This document shows, piece after piece, positions 58,563 to 64,000 of a DNA stretch of 64,000 nt. Both the position numbers and the translations under genes were made by a program. The notes beneath the pieces were generated by a model that was given only the letters and a program-made list of their open reading frames with translations, was not told the origin of the DNA and did no database searches. The DNA comes from Candidatus Latescibacterota bacterium (lineage in GTDB: Bacteria; Latescibacterota; UBA2968; UBA8231): the NCBI GenBank assembly GCA_022819745.1, contig JAJEGS010000014.1:62001-126000 (forward strand). The letters are read 5' to 3'. Each line of letters opens with the position of its first letter. Position 1 is the stretch's first letter.

Positions 58563-60614
58563 CTACGAGCCTGCGCGTTGATGTTCGCGCGGTTCCCTGC
58601 TATACCGCTCCCGCAAAACCCGCCGCATCACCTTGTTCGACGCGGTCCGCGGCAGCGATTCCACTACTACTATCTCGTGAATCTTGAAGAGGGGATTGAG
58701 TTCCCGGCGGATCGTCTGCTGCATCGCGTTCCTTCGACTTTGCTCGGGACAGGCTTGCAAGTGGTCGCCGGCGTCCTCTAGCACTGCGAAGATCACCAGC
58801 AGGCTCGGCCCACCTCCCGGTGGCGGCACTGCAATCGCCGCGGTCTCGACCACGCCCGGCATTGTATTTAAGGCTCGCTCAATTTCTGCGGAACTGACCA
58901 TAATTCCGCCCAAGTTCATCACGTCGTCGGCTCGACCGTGGACCCGGTAGATACCCGGAGCTAGTCGTTCGACTTGGTCGCCGTGGCGGCGTAGTGGTAC
59001 CCCGTCCCGCTTGGGTACGCCCGCGTAGTACACTTCGCGATGGTCGCGGTTGAGCACCCGAGTTGACATGCCAATGGCTGGCGGCACCAGAAAGACCTCG
59101 CCGCTTTTGCAGTCCTGCCCGTCTTCGTCCAAAATCTCCAAGTCCGTTCCCAGCGCTGCCGAATTAAAGGTCGCGGGTGCGACCGGCTCGACTAGCGTAC
59201 TGAGCAAATAGCCGCCAGCCAGCTCGGTGCCGCCGCAGTATTCGAGGATGGGCCGATACCCCGCCAGCGCCATCAGATAGTGCATGTCCTCGGGATTGGA
59301 GCACTCCCCGGTGGTACTGAAAGCCCGAATCGCCGAAAAGTCGATTCCCTCCATGCAGCCCGTGCTGCGCCAAGTCCGCACCATGCTCGGAATGACTCCG
59401 AGCATGGTAATGCCAGCCGCCTGTACAAACTCCCCAAAGTCTCGCTCCGTCGCCTTGCCATAGTAGAGCGCCATGGTCGCCCGGTTCAAAAAGGCGGCGT
59501 AGATCAGCCACGGCCCCATCATCCAACCCAAATTGGTCGGCCAAGCGACCACATCGCCTGGGTGGACGTCTTGGTGATAATGCGAGTCTGCGCCGCACTT
59601 GATCGGGTTGACATGGGTCCAGGGCAGGGCCTTGGGGTCGCCGGTAGTGCCCGATGAAAACAGGACATTGGTCGTCGCGTCGGGGTCGCAGACCACGGCT
59701 GCCGATATAGCGTCGGCTTGCAAGAAGTCGTCCCAGTGCAAATCCCCGGGGCGTAGTGCCTCTGTCAACCCTTCTATACGCCCCGGCAATACAATCGCCA
59801 ACGGAGTCTCTGCGGCGACCAAACGCGGGTATAGCGGCAACTCGCGCCCTCCGCGCAGAATTACATCTTGGGTAAAAACGGCCTTGGCCTCCCCGATCCG
59901 CAGCCGAGCGGCGATCTGGGGGGCGGCGAAGCTGTCGGCAATGGCCACCACCGCGCAACCGGCCTTGATGATTCCCAGATAGATCGCCACCGATTCGGCC
60001 GTCATCGGCATGGCTACGGCAATCCGGTCGCCGGGAGCAAATCCCAACGCGCACAACCCACCGGCGACCCGGTCGCACAGAGCTTCCAGGGTGCCGAAAC
60101 TCATCTGCTCAAGCTGGCCACCCTCGCGCTGGAAGACAATGGCCGTCTGATCGGCGGGGGCCTGAAAGCAACTCTCGGCGATATTCATCTCGGCCCCAAC
60201 AAACCACTTGGGCGCTTCGACGCCTTGGGACAGATCGAGAAGCTGCGTGTATGGCTTGCGGAAGCGGATTCCCAAGCGGGCGACCGTTCGCTCCCAAAAC
60301 GCCTCTCGCTCTGCAACCGACCACGCAAAGAGTGCGGCGTGTGAATCCAGCCCAAGCTCGCGTCGCAGCGTCGTCATATGCGCGTGCTCAATATCTGCTG
60401 GTGCGGGAAAAAACACCGGGCCATTTGCGCTGCCGTAGATTGCCCGATAGAGCAACTGGTGCAGCGCGAAGGGATGATCCGGCCGCAGAATGCAGCGGGC
60501 CGCCTCCCGCCAGCGCGCTTCCGGCGAGCCGGAGAGAGCTTTGATTTGGGCTAAGAGCTTGGCGGCCTCTAACTCGCCTATCCCGCAGTCGATGATGTCA
60601 GCGCGTTGGATCAT
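58563..60614 (-). CDS. Acyl-activating enzyme (AMP-dependent synthetase/ligase, AAE17-like)
   Basis: This 683-residue adenylate-forming enzyme should activate a carboxylic acid as acyl-AMP and then acyl-CoA. The ATP motif is [24 protein letters not shown] near 314-337, followed by [12 protein letters not shown] near 444, [27 protein letters not shown] near 547-573 and the C-terminal Lys in [17 protein letters not shown]. The long N-terminal region (about 130 residues) is like plant AAE17/18 or acetoacetyl-CoA synthetase. Residues near 619-632 ([13 protein letters not shown]) translate an inserted dispersed repeat. The ATG at 60614 overlaps the stop of the upstream gene (ATGA). Confidence 0.88.
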   Translation of the reverse strand: MIQRADIIDCGIGELEAAKLLAQIKALSGSPEARWREAARCILRPDHPFALHQLLYRAIYGSANGPVFFPAPADIEHAHMTTLRRELGLDSHAALFAWSVAEREAFWERTVARLGIRFRKPYTQLLDLSQGVEAPKWFVGAEMNIAESCFQAPADQTAIVFQREGGQLEQMSFGTLEALCDRVAGGLCALGFAPGDRIAVAMPMTAESVAIYLGIIKAGCAVVAIADSFAAPQIAARLRIGEAKAVFTQDVILRGGRELPLYPRLVAAETPLAIVLPGRIEGLTEALRPGDLHWDDFLQADAISAAVVCDPDATTNVLFSSGTTGDPKALPWTHVNPIKCGADSHYHQDVHPGDVVAWPTNLGWMMGPWLIYAAFLNRATMALYYGKATERDFGEFVQAAGITMLGVIPSMVRTWRSTGCMEGIDFSAIRAFSTTGECSNPEDMHYLMALAGYRPILEYCGGTELAGGYLLSTLVEPVAPATFNSAALGTDLEILDEDGQDCKSGEVFLVPPAIGMSTRVLNRDHREVYYAGVPKRDGVPLRRHGDQVERLAPGIYRVHGRADDVMNLGGIMVSSAEIERALNTMPGVVETAAIAVPPPGGGPSLLVIFAVLEDAGDHLQACPEQSRRNAMQQTIRRELNPLFKIHEIVVVESLPRTASNKVMRRVLRERYSREPREHQRAGS
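58731..58757. repeat. Dispersed repeat element inside the acyl-activating enzyme gene
   Basis: The plus strand reads ccttcgactttgctcgggac and then aggcttg, the form of the widely dispersed TTCGAC/GCTCAGGACAGGC repeats of environmental bacterial genomes. In the gene frame it encodes QACPEQSRR, a peptide I recognise as a typical translated product of this repeat, located in a variable loop of the enzyme. Confidence 0.65.
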
Positions 60615-62980
60615 GGCGCCACGGCCACCCGTATGCTCTGACTCAATTCTGTCGGTGGAAGACAACGAACCTCGTCACATGCCTGATACTGGACCAAGAA
60701 GCGCAAATAGCCCGAGGTCCCAGCCGCTGCTCTGGGTAGCGACAAATCCGCCCACAGCGCGACCTGATCCTCGTACACCGAGAGCGTCTCTGCTAGGGCC
60801 GGAAAAGCCTGCGAGCGGCCTGCGGGATAGCGCACGCGGGCAAAGTCCAACGGCCAGTCCGCGTTGAGCGTCAGGGAGGTGGGAATGAGGAAGTCGCCCG
60901 AGGGCGGGTTGGCGTTGATGTGCCAGCCCGGGCGGATATCTAGATGCACGGCCACGGCAAAAATCTCGCCCGCCACGGGCTGTTGCGCGGGTAGTTCGAC
61001 CCGCATGGAGACCAGCGAATCTGATTGCGCGTCCGCTAATGCGGCTGCGGACAGCGACGCTTGCAGATGGCGCTCGACTGCAGCGGTCAAATGCACCGAG
61101 GCCGTAGGTTGTGCCCACATGGCCCCGCCGAAAGCGGAGAGGATTTGCGCCGCCCGGCTACGATAGGCTTCGGCGAGCTCAGACTTCGACGAGCTCAGTC
61201 GAGTCGCCGAGCCGTGCGCTTGGTCCGTCAGCTCGGCCAAGTCTAGCAGCGCGTGGGCTGCCACCGCATTGCCCGAAGGCATGGCCGAGTCTTGGGCGAA
61301 TTTGCTGCGCACGATGAGCGCGTTGCTAGCTTCTGTAAAGAAAAATCCTCCGACTTCTTCGTCCCAAAACCGCGCCACCATCTCGGCGCTCAGCTCGCGC
61401 GCGGCCTGCAACCAGCGCGACTCGCCGGTCGCACGGTACAATGCCGTCAGGCCGCGTGCCAAAAACGCATAGTCGTCTAAGTACGCCGTCTGCCGCGAAA
61501 TTCCCAGTCGATGGACCCGCCACAACCCCCCGTCCTCGCGCCGCAGGTGTTGCAGAGCGAAATCGGCCGCTCGCTCGGCTGCACGGCGATATGCGGGATC
61601 GCCCAAGACTGCAAAACCCCGTGCGTACGCCTCGATCATCATCCCGTTCCAAGCGGCTAGCACCTTGTCGTCGAGGAGGGGATAGAGCCGCTCGGTCCGC
61701 GCCGCAAGGACGCGCTGCCGCACGGGTGCCATTCGATCTCGCAACTCGGCATCGGCAAGCGACGTTTTCACGTAGAGGACGCCTTCCTCGCCTTCGGGCA
61801 TGGGGGCTAACCCATAGACGCTCCAGAACAATTCCGCCTCGCCCCCCAAGGCATTTTCCAACTCCTCCGCAGTCCACAGGTAGTATTTGCCCTCTTCGGC
61901 CTCGGTCTCGGCGTCCAGTGCCGAGTAAAAAGCCCCTTCCGGCCCGGTCATCTCCCGCACGACAAAGCGAAAAATATCCTCTGCCACCCACCGCCAGCGG
62001 TCGTCTCCCGTCAGTTCGTACGCGCGCAGGTACAGTCGCGATAAATGCGCTTGGTTGTAGAGCATCTTCTCAAAGTGCGGCACGCGCCACTCGGCGTCTG
62101 TGGCGTAGCGGTGAAAGCCGCCGCCGATTTGGTCGTAGATGCCGCCGGCCGCCATTCGCTCCAACGAGTGCAAAACGATGCGCTGTACTTGGGGATCGGC
62201 AAAGCGCTCGGGCGTGGCCATCAGCATCTCCAAGCGCAAGCTCGGGGGAAATTTGGGCGCACCGCCGAAGCCGCCGTTAATCGCGTCGTAGCGGACCTGG
62301 ATAGCCGATAGCACCCGCGCTACTAGCAGAGAATCTGGGGGCACGGCTGCCATCTGTTGCCCGGATTCCAAGTCGCGGATGGCCGCGGTCAAACGGGCCG
62401 CGATTTGGAGCACCTGCTCGCGCTGGTCTTGCCAGCGCTGGCGGATAAAATCTAGGACTTGGGGAAAGGAAGGCCGCCCGGGCAAGGACTCGGGCGGAAA
62501 GTACGTGCCAGCGAAAAACGGCTCTTGGTCTGGCGTCAAAAACACCGAGTTAGGCCAGCCGCCGTGCCGGGTAGTTAGCTGGGTCGCCAGCATGTAAATG
62601 CGGTCGATGTCGGGCCGCTCCTCGCGATCGACCTTGATGTTGATAAAGCTAACATTCATCTGCGCGGCGATCTCGGGAGCGGAAAAGACCAGCCGCTCCA
62701 TGACGTGGCACCAATAGCAAGTCGAGTAGCCGACCGACAGAAAAATTGGCTTATCCTCGGCCTTGGCTCGCGCTAGTGCTTCCTCCCCCCAGGGGTACCA
62801 CTCGACCGGATTGTGCGCGTGCAGCAATAAGTACGGGCTCGTCTCCTCCACCAGATGATTGCTGTACTTCCACGAGCCATCCGCGTTTTTCAGCGCATCC
62901 CCTCCGGTATCCCCCGCTCCAAGAGCTGCGACAAAGACCCCGAGCCAAAAGCACCGAGATATGGACGAAGGACGCGTCAA
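60611..62980 (-). CDS. Thioredoxin-domain protein with DUF255 and glycan-type (alpha/alpha)6 barrel (YyaL/SSP411-like)
   Basis: This 789-residue protein starts with a probable signal segment ([18 protein letters not shown]), then the DUF255 thioredoxin-like domain: [54 protein letters not shown], with CYWC as the redox pair. A long six-hairpin-like domain follows ([43 protein letters not shown]), and the last 130 residues form an extra domain ([28 protein letters not shown]...[12 protein letters not shown]), resembling the DsbD N-terminal domain. The TTG start at 62980 has GGAGG upstream; a longer arginine-rich frame is a shadow. Repeat-derived residues ([14 protein letters not shown]) lie near 595-608. 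Confidence 0.85.
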   Translation of the reverse strand: MTRPSSISRCFWLGVFVAALGAGDTGGDALKNADGSWKYSNHLVEETSPYLLLHAHNPVEWYPWGEEALARAKAEDKPIFLSVGYSTCYWCHVMERLVFSAPEIAAQMNVSFINIKVDREERPDIDRIYMLATQLTTRHGGWPNSVFLTPDQEPFFAGTYFPPESLPGRPSFPQVLDFIRQRWQDQREQVLQIAARLTAAIRDLESGQQMAAVPPDSLLVARVLSAIQVRYDAINGGFGGAPKFPPSLRLEMLMATPERFADPQVQRIVLHSLERMAAGGIYDQIGGGFHRYATDAEWRVPHFEKMLYNQAHLSRLYLRAYELTGDDRWRWVAEDIFRFVVREMTGPEGAFYSALDAETEAEEGKYYLWTAEELENALGGEAELFWSVYGLAPMPEGEEGVLYVKTSLADAELRDRMAPVRQRVLAARTERLYPLLDDKVLAAWNGMMIEAYARGFAVLGDPAYRRAAERAADFALQHLRREDGGLWRVHRLGISRQTAYLDDYAFLARGLTALYRATGESRWLQAARELSAEMVARFWDEEVGGFFFTEASNALIVRSKFAQDSAMPSGNAVAAHALLDLAELTDQAHGSATRLSSSKSELAEAYRSRAAQILSAFGGAMWAQPTASVHLTAAVERHLQASLSAAALADAQSDSLVSMRVELPAQQPVAGEIFAVAVHLDIRPGWHINANPPSGDFLIPTSLTLNADWPLDFARVRYPAGRSQAFPALAETLSVYEDQVALWADLSLPRAAAGTSGYLRFLVQYQACDEVRCLPPTELSQSIRVAVAP
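61175..61203. repeat. Dispersed repeat element inside the DUF255 gene
   Basis: The sequence cttcgacgagctcagtcgag at 61184-61203, with gagctcaga before it, is near-palindromic and of the same TTCGAC...GCTCAGTCGA class as the element at 58731. In the gene frame it encodes [10 protein letters not shown], which interrupts the conserved domain spacing without a frameshift. Confidence 0.6.
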
Positions 62981-62988
62981 GTAGCCTC

Positions 62989-64000
62989 CTACCCGATCAT
63001 TTCCCGGGTCGCCTCCACCACGTATTTGACGTCCGCTAACTCCACGTGCCGATTGGCCACCAGCCGCGCCCCGTGCGGCGGACGCGGATTGCACAACACG
63101 CCTCGCGCCTTCCACTTGGCCACCAGATCGGCAGCCGACCAGCCCAAGGCCGCAAAATCCACCTTGAGTATGTTGGTCGGTCGCGGCGGGAAAATCACCT
63201 CGACGCCCTCGATTGCTCCTAACCCAGAGGCCAGTTCCCGCGCTACCGCGTGATCTTCGGCCAGCCGATCTACCATCTGCTCTAAGGCTACGACCCCGGC
63301 CGCGGCTACGATTCCAGCTTGGCGCATGGCGCCGCCGAGCCGCTTGCGCATCCGATAGGCTCGATCGACAAAGTCCCTGCTGCCGCACAGCAGCGAGCCG
63401 ACCGGCGCGCTCAGCCCCTTGGAGATGCAGAACATCACGGAGTCAACGTGTTGGGTGTATTCTGGCACCGTCGTCCCGGTGGCGATGGCGGCGTTAAAAA
63501 TGCGCGCGCCATCTACGTGTAGTTTTAGCCCGTGTTCGCGGCATGCAGTACTCACTGCGGCTACCTCGGCGACCGACCAAGCGTGGCCGGCGTGGTTGTT
63601 GTGGGTGTTCTCGATGCAGACGACCTTGAGCGGGGCGAAGTGCGGATTGTCGGCGCGGACCGTCTCGCGGACCTGATCGGCGGTGAGGACGCCGTGCTCG
63701 CCCGCAGCGATGCGCGCGGACAGCCCGGCGAGCGAGGCGTAGGTTCCGGCCTCCCAGTAATACATGTGAGCCTGCTCCTCAAAGAGCACCTCGTCTCCCC
63801 AGTTGGTGTGGGTCATCAAGGCGCAGGCATTGCCCATCGTACCCGAAGGCACGTAGAGCGCGGCTTCCATGCCCACTTTTTCGGCGGCCAGTTCTTGCAG
63901 GCGATTGACCGATGGGTCTTCGCCGTACACATCGTCGCCCAATGGCGCGCAGGCCATGGCTTCTCGCATGGCCTCGGTCGGCAGGGTAATCGTATCGCTG
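62989..64000 (-). CDS. L-threonine aldolase-like PLP enzyme (beta-eliminating lyase), 5' truncated by window edge
   Basis: This enzyme is predicted to cleave L-threonine or L-allo-threonine to glycine and acetaldehyde, or a related beta-hydroxy amino acid. [39 protein letters not shown] is the family N-terminal region, which continues to the window end. [11 protein letters not shown] near 145 of the visible part, [15 protein letters not shown] and [20 protein letters not shown] (PLP lysine in SKG) follow. The reading frame is intact to base 64000, so only the first few residues lie outside. The RBS of the downstream DUF255 gene overlaps its stop codon (TAGGAGG). Confidence 0.92.
   Translation of the reverse strand, partial: SDTITLPTEAMREAMACAPLGDDVYGEDPSVNRLQELAAEKVGMEAALYVPSGTMGNACALMTHTNWGDEVLFEEQAHMYYWEAGTYASLAGLSARIAAGEHGVLTADQVRETVRADNPHFAPLKVVCIENTHNNHAGHAWSVAEVAAVSTACREHGLKLHVDGARIFNAAIATGTTVPEYTQHVDSVMFCISKGLSAPVGSLLCGSRDFVDRAYRMRKRLGGAMRQAGIVAAAGVVALEQMVDRLAEDHAVARELASGLGAIEGVEVIFPPRPTNILKVDFAALGWSAADLVAKWKARGVLCNPRPPHGARLVANRHVELADVKYVVEATREMIG

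Noticed and set aside
1..64000. Looked for CRISPR arrays, rRNA genes, transposases and prophage genes
   Set aside because: None recognised; no regular spacer-repeat arrays, and no integrase or transposase motifs were seen. A systematic search was not possible here.

Overview
The window is a gene-dense, high-GC bacterial chromosome segment with both ends inside genes. It encodes about 60 proteins and one tRNA. Several features suggest a free-living or host-associated heterotroph from the FCB-type lineages, for example a Latescibacterota-like bacterium: two phytanoyl-CoA dioxygenase (PhyH) family proteins, three Gfo/Idh/MocA dehydrogenases, a true sulfatase and a sulfatase-like protein, a DUF3179 protein with an NFPNPFN-type C-terminal sorting-like domain, FG-GAP and PQQ-type propellers, and a lysine/alanine-rich SWIB protein. 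This placement is inference from gene content only; no 16S rRNA or ribosomal protein gene is present.

Positions 1-32600 are accessory and catabolic. They hold a truncated ABC-F gene followed by tightly overlapped RidA and Gfo/Idh genes; a membrane PQQ propeller and a PhyH oxygenase; an AT-rich island (about 5100-7600) with a lipoprotein and an Mrr-like nuclease; a second Gfo/Idh-PhyH pair divergent from a DapA-family lyase; and a ribose-type ABC importer whose operon is split by a nucleotidyltransferase/partner module. After these come a 24-residue-repeat lipoprotein, a sulfatase-like protein, an FG-GAP protein and an MNT/HepT pair, all on the minus strand. Next are a 2-hydroxyacid dehydrogenase, a methyltransferase, an amidohydrolase, and a five-gene minus-strand run (pyrophosphatase-like, methyltransferase, GFA, ART-like, dimethylformamidase-like). 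A Gfo/Idh-MATE pair, a glycoside-hydrolase-like propeller, a sulfatase, an RraA-like protein and a D-threonine-aldolase-like enzyme follow. The general theme is import and oxidation of sugars, sugar acids and amide or amino-acid-like compounds.

Positions 32600-52960 are largely housekeeping. The minus-strand run reads tig-clpP-clpX-engB-serA-purA-prpB-prpC, with tRNA-Leu(UAG) just upstream of tig. Further upstream lie proC-hisH-hisF-proB-ftsB-like-recO-glyQS, with start/stop overlaps that suggest translational coupling. A SWIB/H1-like gene with its own sigma70-type promoter, a CNNM-type membrane protein, carA and an Ldh-family dehydrogenase are on the plus strand, and aroC is on the minus strand.

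Positions 53200-64000 hold a two-domain PPK2-type polyphosphate kinase, a large FAD/NapH-like fusion oxidoreductase, the DUF3179 protein, an acyl-activating enzyme coupled to a DUF255 thioredoxin-domain protein, and a threonine-aldolase gene cut by the window end. Two of these genes carry in-frame copies of dispersed palindromic repeats. The most notable observations are the PhyH protein lacking the iron-binding aspartate, the repeat elements placed just 5' of two genes or inside coding frames, the split ABC operon, and the oxidoreductase fusion. None of these has been tested by database search.
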